Below are positions 38,247 to 47,234 of a stretch of 64,000 nucleotides of DNA, in pieces. Under the pieces are notes generated by a model. That model was given only the letters and a program-made list of their open reading frames with translations. It was not told the origin of the DNA and made no database searches. Where the stretch lies: the NCBI RefSeq assembly GCF_014269225.2, contig NZ_CP077097.1, positions 1,370,001 through 1,434,000 on the forward strand. The letters are read 5' to 3'. A program made the position numbers and the translations under genes. Source of the stretch: Pseudomonas anuradhapurensis. GTDB lineage: Bacteria; Pseudomonadota; Gammaproteobacteria; Pseudomonadales; Pseudomonadaceae. Each line of letters opens with the position of its first letter. Position 1 is the first letter of the stretch.

Positions 38247-38564
38247 TCAGCTGGCGCTGACTTTCAGGCCGACCAGGCCGGCAATGATCAGCGCCACGCT
38301 GACCAGGCGTACCAGGGCCATCGACTCGCCGAACAGGAGGATGCCGGCGATCACCGTGCCGACCGCGCCGACGCCGGTCCAGATGGCGTAGGCGGTGCCC
38401 AGCGGCAGTTCCTTCATGGCCAGGCCCAGCAAGCCCAGGCTGATGGCCATGGCGGCGACGGTGAGTACGGTGGGAAGCGGCTTGCTGAAGCCATCGGTGT
38501 ATTTCAGGCCGACCGCCCAACCAACCTCGAACAGGCCGGCGAAGAACAGGATGATCCAGGACAT
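38247..38564 (-). CDS. gdx: Guanidinium exporter Gdx (SugE, SMR family)
   Basis: Protein of 105 residues with four membrane helices and the SugE-type SMR pattern: the essential Glu13 in [37 protein letters not shown] near 51 and GILLFGESM near 74. SugE was first linked to quaternary ammonium resistance; members under guanidine riboswitches are proton-coupled guanidinium exporters. A guanidine-II riboswitch directly upstream (38591-38639) supports that role. GGAG is seven bases before the ATG. The 3' end lies ten bases from the end of the convergent fusion gene. Confidence 0.93.
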   Translation of the reverse strand: MSWIILFFAGLFEVGWAVGLKYTDGFSKPLPTVLTVAAMAISLGLLGLAMKELPLGTAYAIWTGVGAVGTVIAGILLFGESMALVRLVSVALIIAGLVGLKVSAS

Positions 38565-38590
38565 GGTGCGTCTCCATCGTTGCGAAGGAT

Positions 38591-38639
38591 GGGGCCGTCC
38601 CCGGGATGATCACGCGCTGCGTCGTGAGGTCGTCCTCAC
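38591..38639 (-). promoter_or_regulatory. Guanidine-II (mini-ykkC) riboswitch
   Basis: On the minus strand two stem-loops with ACGR loops occur in tandem: GTGAGG-ACGA-CCTCAC (38639 to 38624) and GGGG-ACGG-CCCC (38602 to 38591), separated by 21 bases. This is the whole defining signature of the mini-ykkC class. The second stem lies 16 bases before the GGAG ribosome site of gdx, and a CCATC...GATGG pairing covers that site, so control is probably translational, with guanidinium turning the exporter on. Confidence 0.88.
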
Positions 38640-38734
38640 AGTGGGCACCATGGTGCACGCAGACAGTTCTCTGGGCAAGCCTGCGCTGGGCCTCTTCGCG
38701 CGGATACCTGCGAAGCGGCCCAGCGCGGGCAGCA

Positions 38735-39712
38735 TCAATGCCTGGCAGGCTCCCCAGCTTCAGCTTCAGCTTCAGCTTCAGCCACAGGCTCACCCATGCG
38801 CCGGAACCAGGTCGACAGCAGCGCCCCGGAAATATTGTGCCAAACACTGAACAACGCGCTCGGCACCGCCGCCAATGGCGAGAAATGCGCCGCTGCCAGG
38901 GCCGCGCCCAAGCCGGAGTTCTGCATGCCTACCTCCAGCGCCAGCGCCTTGCGCTGGGCCAGCGGCAGCTTGCACAGCTTGCCGGTCAGGTAACCGAGCA
39001 AATAACCGAAGCTGTTGTGCAGCATTACCACGGCCATGATCAGCAACCCGGACTCGGCGATTTTCGCCTGGCTGGCCGCCACCACTGCGCAGACGATCAT
39101 CACGATGCTGACCACCGACACCAGCGGCAGCACCTGCACCGCCGCCTGCACCTTGCTGCCGAGCAGGCGCTGGGCCAGCACGCCGAGCACGATCGGCAGC
39201 ATCACCAGCTGCAGGATCGACCAGAACATGTCCATGAAGGATACCGGCAGCCAGGCCGAGGCGAGGAACCAGATCAGTGCCGGGGTCAGCAGCGGCGCGA
39301 GCAGGGTAGTCACTCCGGCAATCGCCACCGCCAACGCCAGGTCACCCCGTGACAGCCAGACCATCACGTTCGACGCCGTGCCGCTCGGGCAGCAGCCGAC
39401 CAGGATCACGCCTACGGCGATTTCCGGCGGCAGCTGGAACAGCTGGCACAGGAGCCAGGCCATGCCCGGCATGATCACGAAGTGCGCGACCACGCCCAGC
39501 ATCACCCGCCAGGGCTGACGGGCGAGGGCGGCAAAATCGTCGAGCTTGAGGGTGAGGCCCATGCCGAACATCACCAGGCCCAGCAGCGGCACGATGGCCA
39601 CCTTGAGGGCGACGAACCATTGTGGCTGCAGGAAGGCCAGCACGGCGAATACCAGTACCCACAGGGCGAAGGTGTTGCCGACGAAGCGGCTGAGGGCGGC
39701 GAGGGCACGCAT
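38735..39712 (-). CDS. Bile acid:sodium symporter (BASS) family protein
   Basis: Protein of 325 residues with nine to ten membrane segments and BASS signatures: GLVMFGMGLTLKLDDFAAL near 45, GCCPSGTASNVMVWLSRGD near 108 and EVGMQNSGLGAALAAAHFSP near 265, the sodium-site helix. Bacterial members move organic acids such as pantoate or sulfonates; the substrate here is unknown. The C-terminal tail has an acidic AEAEAEAEAEAG run encoded by a GCTTCA hexamer repeat, which looks like slippage and would vary in length without shifting frame. Confidence 0.85.
   Translation of the reverse strand: MRALAALSRFVGNTFALWVLVFAVLAFLQPQWFVALKVAIVPLLGLVMFGMGLTLKLDDFAALARQPWRVMLGVVAHFVIMPGMAWLLCQLFQLPPEIAVGVILVGCCPSGTASNVMVWLSRGDLALAVAIAGVTTLLAPLLTPALIWFLASAWLPVSFMDMFWSILQLVMLPIVLGVLAQRLLGSKVQAAVQVLPLVSVVSIVMIVCAVVAASQAKIAESGLLIMAVVMLHNSFGYLLGYLTGKLCKLPLAQRKALALEVGMQNSGLGAALAAAHFSPLAAVPSALFSVWHNISGALLSTWFRRMGEPVAEAEAEAEAGEPARH
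38756..38784. repeat. In-frame hexanucleotide repeat in the BASS gene
   Basis: About four to five GCTTCA units (minus strand coding Ala-Glu pairs) close to the 3' end of the gene. A six-base unit preserves the frame, so the tail can lengthen or shorten by Ala-Glu steps. Confidence 0.8.
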
Positions 39713-39758
39713 GGGGCAAGTCCTTTTTGTTATGGCTTTGTAATTTCAAGGGCGCAAT

Positions 39759-39834
39759 CGCCGGCAAGCCAGCTGCCACAGGTACGGCCCAATATCAGAC
39801 CTGTGCCGTACCTGTGGCAGCTGGCTTGCCGGCG
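39759..39834. repeat. Inverted repeat, REP-like, between rdgC and the BASS gene
   Basis: Two perfect 30-base arms (39759-39788 and 39805-39834) around a 16-base spacer. Each arm contains GCCGGCAAGCCAGCTGCCAC. It should form a long hairpin in RNA from either strand and could separate the rdgC and BASS transcripts. Confidence 0.85.
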
Positions 39835-39891
39835 CTTGGGCCGGTGCTGTCCGAGGATCTTCCCCATGCCAGCACCGGCATTCCATGGCCG

Positions 39892-40812
39892 TCAGACCCC
39901 TTGCGGAATCTCCTCGCCACCCAGCGCCTCGAACAGCGCCGGCAGGAACTCGGCAAAGGTCATCATCATCAGCTGGAAGCTGGCGTCGAACTGCTGTGCA
40001 GCTTCATCGCCGCCATCCTGTTCGGCCTGCTCCTGCAGCAGCTCCTCGAACTTCACGCGCTTGATCACCATCTTGTCGTCCAGCACGAACGACAGCTTGT
40101 CCTGCCAGGCCAGGGCCAGCTGGGTGACCACCTTGCCGGTGCTCAGGTGCAGCTGGATTTCCTCGCCGGTCAGGTCCTGGCGCTTGCAGCGCACGATGCC
40201 ACCGTCTTCGGCGGTGTCGCGCAGTTCGCATTCGTCCAGCACGTAGAAGCCTTCGGCGGCCTGCTGCGACTTGACCCAGTCGGTCATGGTGGCGGTTGGC
40301 GCGATCTTCACCGTGGCCGGGCGCACGGGCAGCGAGCCCATCACTTCGCGCAGGGTCGACAGCAGGTCTTCGGCACGCTTGGCGCTGGCCGAGTTGACCA
40401 GGATCAGCCCCAGGCGCGGGGCGATGGCGGCGAAGATCATCGAGCGGCGGATGAATGCGCGCGGCAGGAAGGCCTGGATGATCTCGTCCTTGATCTGGTC
40501 GCGTTCCTTCTTGTAGACCTTGCGCATCTGCTCGGTCTCGATCTCTTCGACCTTTTCCTTGACCGCGTCATTGACCACGCTGCTGGGCAGGATGCGTTCT
40601 TCCTTGCGCGCGGCAATCAGCAGGTACTCGCCGCTGACATGCACCAGGGGAGCGTCTTCGCCCTTGCCGAATGGCGCGACGAAACCATAGGTGGTCAGCT
40701 CCTGGCTGGCGCAGGGGCGGGCCGGCTTGCTGGCCAGGGCCGCTTCCAGCGCTTCAGGCTCGAACGGGACTTCCTGGGTCAGGCGGTAGGTCAGCAGGTT
40801 CTTGAACCACAT
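39892..40812 (-). CDS. rdgC: Recombination-associated protein RdgC
   Basis: Protein of 306 residues, full length. RdgC forms a ring on DNA and restrains RecA. The N-terminal [12 protein letters not shown] is diagnostic, as are GFVAPFGKG near 44, [19 protein letters not shown] near 65 and the C-terminal [16 protein letters not shown] segment ([20 protein letters not shown]). The ATG at 40812 follows AAGGAGAG and gives the canonical N-terminus; an in-frame ATG at 40848 would add 12 residues. Single-gene unit. Confidence 0.95.
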   Translation of the reverse strand: MWFKNLLTYRLTQEVPFEPEALEAALASKPARPCASQELTTYGFVAPFGKGEDAPLVHVSGEYLLIAARKEERILPSSVVNDAVKEKVEEIETEQMRKVYKKERDQIKDEIIQAFLPRAFIRRSMIFAAIAPRLGLILVNSASAKRAEDLLSTLREVMGSLPVRPATVKIAPTATMTDWVKSQQAAEGFYVLDECELRDTAEDGGIVRCKRQDLTGEEIQLHLSTGKVVTQLALAWQDKLSFVLDDKMVIKRVKFEELLQEQAEQDGGDEAAQQFDASFQLMMMTFAEFLPALFEALGGEEIPQGV

Positions 40813-40979
40813 GAGGGGCAATCTCTCCTTAATGCATAAGGCGGGCATTATTCTCCGAGCGGTGCTCCGAGGCCAACCCTGTCAGAGGGCCAGCAGCTAT
40901 CTGCATGCCAGGAAAATGCCCGGCAGCGCTAGGTCTTTGAAAGATCTGGAATTTTTTTTGAAAAAAGTTCAAAAAACGC

Positions 40980-41008
40980 TTGCCAGGGTAGCAAGCCGTC
41001 CGTAGAAT
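40980..41008 (+). promoter_or_regulatory. Promoter of the first tRNA-Val/tRNA-Asp cassette
   Basis: TTGCCA (40980-40985) and TAGAAT (41003-41008) are separated by 17 bases, a good sigma-70 promoter. GCGCGCC right after the -10 box is a GC-rich discriminator typical of stringently controlled stable-RNA promoters. Confidence 0.75.
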
Positions 41009-41028
41009 GCGCGCCACACCGAGACGAA

Positions 41029-41104
41029 GGGTGATTAGCTCAGCCGGGAGAGCATCTGCCTTACAAGCAGAGGGTCGGCGGTTCGATCCCGTCATCACCC
41101 ACCA
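41029..41104 (+). tRNA. tRNA-Val (anticodon TAC), copy 1
   Basis: 76 bases with encoded CCA. Acceptor GGGTGAT pairs with ATCACCC, the anticodon loop is CTTACAA, and the T-loop is GGTTCGATCC. TAC reads valine codons. Confidence 0.96.
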
Positions 41105-41117
41105 CTCGATGTTTAGC

Positions 41118-41194
41118 GCAGCGGTAGTTCAGTCGGTTAGAATACCGGCCTGTCACGCCGGGGGTCGCGGGTTCGAGTCCCGTCCGCTGCGCCA
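41118..41194 (+). tRNA. tRNA-Asp (anticodon GTC), copy 1
   Basis: 77 bases with encoded CCA. Acceptor GCAGCGG pairs with CCGCTGC, the anticodon loop is CTGTCAC, and the T-loop is GGTTCGAGTCC. It follows tRNA-Val by 13 bases and is surely co-transcribed. Confidence 0.96.
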
Positions 41195-41237
41195 TATTCC
41201 GCTTCCAGGGCCTACTGAACACCCGGAAGCAACAGAG

Positions 41238-41263
41238 AAAGCGACCTTAGGGTCGCTTTTTTT
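41238..41263 (+). terminator. Intrinsic terminator of tRNA cassette 1
   Basis: AAAGCGACC pairs with GGTCGCTTT around a TTAG loop and is followed by a T-run. Confidence 0.9.
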
Positions 41264-41313
41264 GTGTCTGTTTTTTGGTGTTTATCGAAATTTGCAAAAA
41301 AATCGATAAGTGC

Positions 41314-41342
41314 TTGCCACAGCGCGAAGTCGTCCGTAGAAT
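41314..41342 (+). promoter_or_regulatory. Promoter of the second tRNA-Val/tRNA-Asp cassette
   Basis: TTGCCA (41314-41319), 17-base spacer, TAGAAT (41337-41342) and the same GCGCGCC discriminator as in cassette 1. The spacer sequence differs from cassette 1 while the boxes are kept. Confidence 0.75.
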
Positions 41343-41363
41343 GCGCGCCACACCGAGACACAT

Positions 41364-41439
41364 GGGTGATTAGCTCAGCCGGGAGAGCATCTGCCTTACA
41401 AGCAGAGGGTCGGCGGTTCGATCCCGTCATCACCCACCA
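41364..41439 (+). tRNA. tRNA-Val (anticodon TAC), copy 2
   Basis: Base-for-base the same as copy 1 over the 76-base tRNA. Confidence 0.96.
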
Positions 41440-41452
41440 CTCGATGTTTAGC

Positions 41453-41529
41453 GCAGCGGTAGTTCAGTCGGTTAGAATACCGGCCTGTCACGCCGGGGGT
41501 CGCGGGTTCGAGTCCCGTCCGCTGCGCCA
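41453..41529 (+). tRNA. tRNA-Asp (anticodon GTC), copy 2
   Basis: Identical to copy 1, with the same 13-base spacer after tRNA-Val. Confidence 0.96.
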
Positions 41530-41572
41530 TATTCCACTTCCAGGGCCTACTGAACACCCGGAAGTCACAAAG

Positions 41573-41598
41573 AAAGCGACCTTCGGGTCGCTTTTTTT
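41573..41598 (+). terminator. Intrinsic terminator of tRNA cassette 2
   Basis: AAAGCGACC against GGTCGCTTT with a TTCG loop and a run of seven T. The stem equals that of cassette 1; the loop differs. It also ends close to the convergent AraC gene. Confidence 0.9.
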
Positions 41599-41610
41599 GT
41601 TTCTGCGCTT

Positions 41611-42591
41611 CTACAGCGCCTTTACCGGAATGCAGATGTCGCAGCTGAACTCACCGGTTTGCGGGTTGAATGCCGTAGCGGCGTAAAATCTTTCAAAGCA
41701 CGGGCGGTCGTCACACTGCAGGCCGTTGGACGGCATCCACTCGCGAAGCAGCCGCGTCCAGGCGTCAGCGATGTTTTCCACCCTCCCTTTGAAGCTCGAC
41801 AGCGCATAGCGCCCTCCCGGCAGGGTCTGGATGTCTGCCTGACCGCTGCTGACGAAATCGGCTGGCACCTCGACGCAAGCGTCATAACGGCACTTGTCGG
41901 CGGGCGTGATGGACGGGTCGTCATGACCGATACCGTAGCAAACGCCTTCGCTGAAACCGTGCGAGTACATCCAGGGCGTCATCTTGTTGCGCCAGAACTC
42001 GCCGATGGCGGGGCCGTAGGGGCCGATCAGGCGCTGGTAGGCCACGCGCGTTGCCGGTAAATCGATGATGCGTACATTCATGGCGGGATCCTTTGCCAAT
42101 GGACAGGAGACGACAGCATCAGCGAATGCGCCCTGGTGTGCCTGATCCACATTGCTCGCAACCTGATCAGGATTGCTCTCTCCATCAGCGCGATGCTGGC
42201 CAATGGCTGCAACCAGCGCTGCTGCTCGCTGCGGAGCATTGGCCCGCCAGTCCGATGGCGTACAGCCAAACCTGAGCTTGAAGGCCCGTGCAAATGCCTC
42301 AGCCGAATTGAAGCCAGAAGCCAGGGCGGTCTCCAGCACTGTTTCATGGCTGCTGGCGGAAAGGCGCAGGGCTGCATTCTCCAGCCGTCTGCGCCGGATG
42401 TAGTTGCCCAGGGTCTCGCCCATCCAGGCAGCGAAGAGCCGATGGAAATGAAAACGTGAAAAATTGGCGACGTCGGCGAGTGCTGCGCCATCCAAAGGTT
42501 GCTCCAGGTGAGCATCGATATAGTTGAGCACGCGATTCATGCGTCGTGTGTACTCAGCGCGTGATGCCTGAGCGGCGGGGGCGGTCGTCAT
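41611..42591 (-). CDS. AraC family regulator with GyrI-like effector domain
   Basis: Protein of 326 residues. The AraC/XylS DNA-binding domain is N-terminal (about 10-115): NRVLNYIDAHLEQPLDGAAL, ANFSRFHFHRLFAAWMGETL as first helix-turn-helix, and ASGFNSAEAFARAFKLRFG as second. A linker of about 50 residues follows. The GyrI/SOUL-like small-molecule domain (about 165-326) starts MNVRIIDLPATRVAYQRLIG and ends FSCDICIPVKA. This is the Rob/SoxS-like drug-sensing architecture. I begin at ATG 42591, just before MTTAPAAQ; the longer frame runs back into the nitrate-reductase leader. Target genes unknown. Confidence 0.87.
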   Translation of the reverse strand: MTTAPAAQASRAEYTRRMNRVLNYIDAHLEQPLDGAALADVANFSRFHFHRLFAAWMGETLGNYIRRRRLENAALRLSASSHETVLETALASGFNSAEAFARAFKLRFGCTPSDWRANAPQRAAALVAAIGQHRADGESNPDQVASNVDQAHQGAFADAVVSCPLAKDPAMNVRIIDLPATRVAYQRLIGPYGPAIGEFWRNKMTPWMYSHGFSEGVCYGIGHDDPSITPADKCRYDACVEVPADFVSSGQADIQTLPGGRYALSSFKGRVENIADAWTRLLREWMPSNGLQCDDRPCFERFYAATAFNPQTGEFSCDICIPVKAL

Positions 42592-42732
42592 GGCGCAAAC
42601 ACTAGCCTCGGATTGGAAAAGTAGCGGCTCACGGGTTGCAGCGCAGTAGAACGCTTCCAGCGTTGCAAAAGCTAGTCTACCCGCTGCCATCAGCATGAAT
42701 GTGCTCCAGCATGGCGCCAGGATGCCCGCGCG

Positions 42733-42749
42733 TGCCATTGCATGGTGCG
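42733..42749 (+). promoter_or_regulatory. Weak candidate NtrC site upstream of the nitrate reductase gene
   Basis: TGCCA-N7-GTGCG resembles the NtrC consensus TGCAC-N7-GTGCA with mismatches in the left half. It lies about 112 bases before the sigma-54 -24 box, a normal enhancer distance. A clearer site of this type precedes nirB. Confidence 0.35.
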
Positions 42750-42860
42750 CCACCAGTGCCGGCATCTTCGCCGCCCAGCCCACCCCCACAGTGCTGCTGC
42801 GCCCCCAGGCCTTGCGAAATCCTGGGGCGCGCCGGCATGCCCGCGAAAGGGCGGCACAGC

Positions 42861-42876
42861 TGGCCCACAAATTGCT
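42861..42876 (+). promoter_or_regulatory. Sigma-54 promoter of the nitrate reductase gene
   Basis: TGGCCCACAAATTGCT keeps the invariant GG and GC ten bases apart and differs from TGGCAC-N5-TTGCW at one position. Transcription should begin near 42886, a few bases ahead of the first leader hairpin (42893). Confidence 0.7.
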
Positions 42877-42892
42877 GTTTCCCCTCCATCCT

Positions 42893-42983
42893 GGGCTATC
42901 AACGTCGACAGCCCGCAACATTTCACGACAAAGGCGCCGTGTTGCCCCGCTTGCCAAGCAAGCCGGGCAGCCGGCGCCTTTTT
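42893..42983 (+). promoter_or_regulatory. NasT/ANTAR-type antitermination leader of the nitrate reductase gene
   Basis: Stem P1 (42893-42914): GGGCTATC and GACAGCCC around hexaloop AACGTC. Stem P2 (42924-42941): CACGAC and GCCGTG around hexaloop AAAGGC. Both loops have A at position 1 and G at 4, the rule for ANTAR RNA targets. The 5' arm of an intrinsic terminator (AAAGGCGCCG, 42930-42939) lies inside P2 and pairs with CGGCGCCTTT (42972-42981), followed by Ts, so P2 and the terminator exclude each other. Bound NasT should stabilise P1-P2 and permit read-through. The regulator gene is not in the window. Confidence 0.8.
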
Positions 42984-43006
42984 GCGTTCCAACAGGAGCC
43001 CGCCCC

Positions 43007-46000
43007 ATGGCCAACAGCGAAGTACGCAGCGTCTGTCCCTATTGCGGCGTTGGTTGCGGCATCGTCATGAGCGTTGTCGATGGCAAGGTCGCCAAGATCA
43101 GCGGCGACAAGCAGCACCCCAGCAATTTCGGCCGCCTGTGCACCAAGGGCCTTACCGCACACCTGCCGCTGAGCGCCGCCGGGCGCCTGGCCGACGCCTA
43201 TGTACGCCAGCAGCGCAACCAGCAGCCGGCACGTACCGGCATCGACCAGGCCATTGCCGAGGCCGCCGCACGCCTGCGCGGCATCCTCGACCGGCACGGC
43301 CCCGATGCCGTGGCGCTGTACGTGTCCGGGCAGATGTCGCTGGAAGCCCAGTACCTGGCCAACAAGCTGGCCAAGGGCTTCATCCGCACCCGTCATATCG
43401 AGTCCAACTCACGCCTGTGCATGGCCAGCGCCAGCAGTGGCTACAAGCTCTCGCTCGGCGCCGATGGCCCGCCCGGCAGCTACCAGGATTTCGACCACGC
43501 TGATGTGTTCCTGGTGATCGGCGCCAACATGGCTGACTGCCACCCGATCCTGTTCCTGCGCCTGCTCGACCGGGTCAAGGCGGGCGCCAAGCTGATTGTC
43601 GTCGACCCGCGGCGCAGTGCCACCGCCGACAAGGCCGACCTGTTCCTGCAGGTGCGCCCCGGCACTGACCTGGCCTTGCTCAACGGGCTGCTGCACCTGC
43701 TGCAGCGCAACGGCCATACCGACCCCGATTTCATCGCCCGCCATACCGAAGGCTGGGACGAACTGGTCGGCTTTCTCGACGACTACACCCCGCAACGCGT
43801 GGCCGCCATCACCGGCTTGGCCGAGGCCGACCTCATCAAGGCTGCCGAATGGATCGGTACCGCCAACAACTGGATGAGTTGCTGGACCATGGGCCTGAAC
43901 CAGAGCATTCACGGCACCTGGCACAGCAACGCGCTGTGCAACCTGCACCTGGCCACCGGTGCCATCTGCCGCCTCGGCAGCGGGCCGTTCTCGCTGACCG
44001 GCCAGCCGAATGCCATGGGTGGCCGCGAGATGGGCTACATGGGCGCCGGGCTACCGGGCCAGCGCTCGGCGCTGGTAGCGGCAGACCGGGCCTTCGTCGA
44101 GCGGCAATGGGGCCTGGCGCCTGGCAGCCTGCGGGTAGAGGAAGGCGAGGGCACCATCGCCCTGTACCAGCAGATGAAGGCGGGGGAAGTCAAAGCCTGC
44201 TGGATCATCTGCAGCAACCCGGTGGCCAGCGTCGCCAATCGCCAGCAAGTGATCGAGGGCTTGCGCCAGGCCGAACTGGTGATCGCCCAGGACGCCTTTC
44301 TCGACACTGAAACCAACCGCTATGCCGACATCCTCCTGCCAGCCGCGCTGTGGGCCGAAGGCGAGGGCGTGATGATCAACAGCGAGCGCAACCTGACCCT
44401 GATGCCGCGCGCTGTCGCGCCACCCGGGCAGAGCCTGGCGGATTGGCGGATCATTGCCCGGGTCGCCTGCGCCATGGGCTACGCCGAGGCCTTCGACTAC
44501 CCCGATGCCGAAGCGGTGTACGAAGAGATCCGCCGCTTCCACAACCCCGCAACCGGCTACGACCTGCGTGGCATCGGTTATGCCGAACTGCGCGAGCAAC
44601 CGCGCCAGTGGCCCTGCGCGCCAGGCCGCGACAACCCGCGCAGCCCGTTACGCTACTGCAACGATGGCAGCAGCCAGGCGCTGGTGCACGATGCCCACGG
44701 CGAACGCCCGGCACTGGCCTTTGCCACCAGCAGCGGCAAGGCGCGCTTCTTCGCCCGGCCCTGGCTGCCAGCGGCGGAATTGCCCGATGCTGATTACCCC
44801 ATGGTACTGAATACCGGCCGTGTGCAGCATCAGTGGCACACCCTGACCAAGACCGGCAAGGTGCCGGCGCTGAACAAACTCGAGCCTGGCCCTTTCGTCG
44901 AGCTCCACCGCGAAGATGCCGCGCGGCTGGGCATCACCGAAAACGACCAGGTCGCCATCCGCTCGCGCCGGGGGCAAGCCGTGCTGCCTGCGCGTATCAG
45001 CGACCGGGTGATGCCGGGCAACTGCTTTGCGCCGTTTCACTGGAACGACCTGGTTGGCGATCAGTTGGCGATCAATGCCGTCACCTGCGATGCGGTCGAT
45101 CCACTGTCGTTGCAGCCGGCGTTCAAGCATTGTGCCGTGCAGCTGGAGCGGGCCGCCGGTGAACGCATCGAGGCGCTTGAACTGGACACTGCCATTGCGC
45201 AGCCAGCCTGCAGGCCGACCGCCGTCCTGGCCCGTGTGCTTGGCCTGGACACGCTGCCAGTGCCGGTGCTGGCCGAGGAACAACGCCACTATCTGCAAGG
45301 CTTCCTGCTGGGCCTGGAGCAGGCCGCTAGCGAGGCTGTGCCGTGCCTGCCAGCCAGTGCACCGCTGGCCGGCAACAGTCGGCTGTTCGTCGATGGCTTG
45401 CTGGCCGGGCTGTTCGCCCAGCCTGCGCCAGGGCACCAAGCCACGCTGGCAGCCCCTCGCCACCAGGTACTCTGGGCCTCGCAGACCGGCAATGGCGAGC
45501 GGCTGGCCGAGCGTTGTGCCGAGCGCCTGCGCGCTGCTGGCCTCGCTGTGCAGCTCGATTGCATGGATGCGGTCAGCCCACATCAACTGCAAGGCGCTGC
45601 CAGCGTGGTGTTGATTGCCAGTACCTTCGGCGATGGCGATGCGCCGGATAGCGCAGCGGCGTTCTGGCGTGCCTTGCAAGGCGAGGAGGGCGCCCATTGT
45701 GCCGAACTGCCCTATGCCGTGCTGGCCCTGGGCGATTCCAGTTACCAGCAGTTTTGCGGTTTTGGCCGCAAGCTCGACCAGCGCCTGGCCGAGCTGGGTG
45801 GGCGACGCCTGCTGCCACGGGTCGATTGCGAGCCGGATTACGACGATGCCTTCGCTGCCTGGCTCGATGCGCTGCTGCCAACCCTGGGCAGTGTCGCTGC
45901 GCCGCAGCCGCGCAGCGAAGCCGCACCGGCGGTGGCCTGCAGCAAGCAGCAACCCTGGGCTGCTAGCGTGCTGGAGAACCGCCTGCTCAACGGCGCGGGC

Positions 46001-47032
46001 GCCAGCAAGGAAACCCGTCAGCTGGTGTTCGACCTGAGCGGTAGCGGCTTGAGCTATGCCCCGGGTGATGCCCTGGGGGTGTGGCCGCGCAACTGCCCGG
46101 CTCTGGTCGACGAACTGCTGGCGCTGATGCAGCTCGATGGCCAGGCCATGATCGAGCTGAAAAACCAGCCTCCCATGCCGTTGATAGAAGCCCTGCAAGC
46201 GCACCTGGAAATCGCCAAGGTCACCCCGCAACAGTTGCAGGTGTTTGCCGGCAATGCCCCGGACCTGCAGCGGCTGCTGCAGCCCGAGTGCAAGGCCGAG
46301 CTGCAGGACTGGCTGTGGGGTCGGCAACTGGTCGATGTGTTGCATGCCTTCCCGCAGCAACTGCCGCTGGCCAGCTGGCTCGAGCTGCTCAAACCGCTGC
46401 AGCCGCGGTTGTACTCGATCAGCTCCAGCCCGCTGGCGCACCCTGGGCAAGTGCACCTGACCGTGTCCACGGTGCGCTATGGCTCACGCAAAGGCGTGTG
46501 CTCAAGCTTCCTTGCCGACCGCGCGCAGTCACTGAAGGTGGCGATCTTCCCGCAGGTGTCGAAGCACTTCCGGTTGCCCGAGGACGACAGTGTGCCGCTG
46601 ATCATGGTCGGCCCCGGCACCGGCATTGCGCCGTTCCGGGCCTTCCTCGAGGAACGTGAGGCGCGCGGAGCCAAAGGCGCCAACTGGCTGTTCTTCGGTG
46701 AACAGTACGCGGCCACCGATTTCTATTACCGGGAGCAGTTGCTGGCCTGGCAGACCACAGGGCACTTGCGCCTGGACACGGCCTTCTCGCGGGACCAGGC
46801 GCAGAAAATCTATGTGCAGCAGCGCATGCTGGAGCGCGGCGCGGAGCTCTGGCAGTGGCTGCAGGCGGGGGCTTACTTCTATGTGTGCGGTGATGCGCAG
46901 CGCATGGCCAGGGATGTGGAGGCGGCGTTGCGGGTGATCGTGGCCGAGCATGGGGGCATGGATGCGGCGGCAGCTGCGGCTTATGTCGAGGCGCTGGGCA
47001 AGGCCAAGCGGTATCGGCGGGATGTGTATTGA
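43007..47032 (+). CDS. nasA: Assimilatory nitrate reductase fused to a CysJ-like flavoprotein reductase
   Basis: Protein of 1341 residues. N-terminal [4Fe-4S] site Cys10, Cys13, Cys17 and Cys45, then the molybdopterin oxidoreductase core and the dinucleotide-binding domain (to about 780; [20 protein letters not shown] is near 605). From about 819 comes a flavodoxin domain ([26 protein letters not shown]), then an FAD-binding domain with RLYSISSSP (about 1134) and an NADPH-binding domain with [16 protein letters not shown] (about 1201). One chain should thus pass electrons from NADPH through FAD/FMN to Mo and reduce nitrate to nitrite. ATG chosen after ACAGGAG. Cytoplasmic; feeds NirBD downstream. 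Confidence 0.9.
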   Translation: MANSEVRSVCPYCGVGCGIVMSVVDGKVAKISGDKQHPSNFGRLCTKGLTAHLPLSAAGRLADAYVRQQRNQQPARTGIDQAIAEAAARLRGILDRHGPDAVALYVSGQMSLEAQYLANKLAKGFIRTRHIESNSRLCMASASSGYKLSLGADGPPGSYQDFDHADVFLVIGANMADCHPILFLRLLDRVKAGAKLIVVDPRRSATADKADLFLQVRPGTDLALLNGLLHLLQRNGHTDPDFIARHTEGWDELVGFLDDYTPQRVAAITGLAEADLIKAAEWIGTANNWMSCWTMGLNQSIHGTWHSNALCNLHLATGAICRLGSGPFSLTGQPNAMGGREMGYMGAGLPGQRSALVAADRAFVERQWGLAPGSLRVEEGEGTIALYQQMKAGEVKACWIICSNPVASVANRQQVIEGLRQAELVIAQDAFLDTETNRYADILLPAALWAEGEGVMINSERNLTLMPRAVAPPGQSLADWRIIARVACAMGYAEAFDYPDAEAVYEEIRRFHNPATGYDLRGIGYAELREQPRQWPCAPGRDNPRSPLRYCNDGSSQALVHDAHGERPALAFATSSGKARFFARPWLPAAELPDADYPMVLNTGRVQHQWHTLTKTGKVPALNKLEPGPFVELHREDAARLGITENDQVAIRSRRGQAVLPARISDRVMPGNCFAPFHWNDLVGDQLAINAVTCDAVDPLSLQPAFKHCAVQLERAAGERIEALELDTAIAQPACRPTAVLARVLGLDTLPVPVLAEEQRHYLQGFLLGLEQAASEAVPCLPASAPLAGNSRLFVDGLLAGLFAQPAPGHQATLAAPRHQVLWASQTGNGERLAERCAERLRAAGLAVQLDCMDAVSPHQLQGAASVVLIASTFGDGDAPDSAAAFWRALQGEEGAHCAELPYAVLALGDSSYQQFCGFGRKLDQRLAELGGRRLLPRVDCEPDYDDAFAAWLDALLPTLGSVAAPQPRSEAAPAVACSKQQPWAASVLENRLLNGAGASKETRQLVFDLSGSGLSYAPGDALGVWPRNCPALVDELLALMQLDGQAMIELKNQPPMPLIEALQAHLEIAKVTPQQLQVFAGNAPDLQRLLQPECKAELQDWLWGRQLVDVLHAFPQQLPLASWLELLKPLQPRLYSISSSPLAHPGQVHLTVSTVRYGSRKGVCSSFLADRAQSLKVAIFPQVSKHFRLPEDDSVPLIMVGPGTGIAPFRAFLEEREARGAKGANWLFFGEQYAATDFYYREQLLAWQTTGHLRLDTAFSRDQAQKIYVQQRMLERGAELWQWLQAGAYFYVCGDAQRMARDVEAALRVIVAEHGGMDAAAAAAYVEALGKAKRYRRDVY

Positions 47033-47053
47033 ATGCGCCAAGATGGGGAGTGA

Positions 47054-47070
47054 TGCACTTGGAATGTGCG
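47054..47070 (+). promoter_or_regulatory. Candidate NtrC enhancer site upstream of nirB
   Basis: TGCAC-N7-GTGCG differs at one base from the NtrC dyad TGCAC-N7-GTGCA and lies about 125 bases before the -24 box of the sigma-54 promoter. Confidence 0.55.
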
Positions 47071-47084
47071 TTAACTGCGCTGGT

Positions 47085-47173
47085 GCTATCACCGGCAAGC
47101 CAGTTTCCACAGCTATCTCACCGCCCTGTGAAGCTGTGCCAGGCCTTGTAGACGCTGGCTTGGCGGCGATAGG
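47085..47173. repeat. Imperfect REP-like inverted repeat between nasA and nirB
   Basis: CTATCACCGGCAAGCCAG (from 47085) is mirrored by CTGGCTTGGCGGCGATAG (to 47172), with partial pairing of the inner CCACAGCTATC and TGTGCC parts. It is related to the repeat at 39759-39834. It lies between the NtrC-like site and the nirB promoter and may also end the nasA transcript. Confidence 0.6.
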
Positions 47174-47193
47174 GCAAGTCGTGGCAACAGCTT

Positions 47194-47209
47194 TGGCACA
47201 GTCCCTGCT
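47194..47209 (+). promoter_or_regulatory. Sigma-54 promoter of nirBD
   Basis: TGGCACAGTCCCTGCT: a perfect -24 element TGGCAC and a good -12 element CTGCT with GG and GC ten bases apart. The start of transcription is expected near 47220, ahead of the leader hairpins. Confidence 0.8.
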
Positions 47210-47234
47210 TTAACCCGGTTACAACAACGCCCAC

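Noticed and set aside
42695..43006. Extending the nitrate reductase N-terminus upstream to 42695
   Set aside because: The extra 104 residues would cover the sigma-54 promoter and leader hairpins; the [4Fe-4S] motif begins right after ATG 43007, which has a proper ribosome site.
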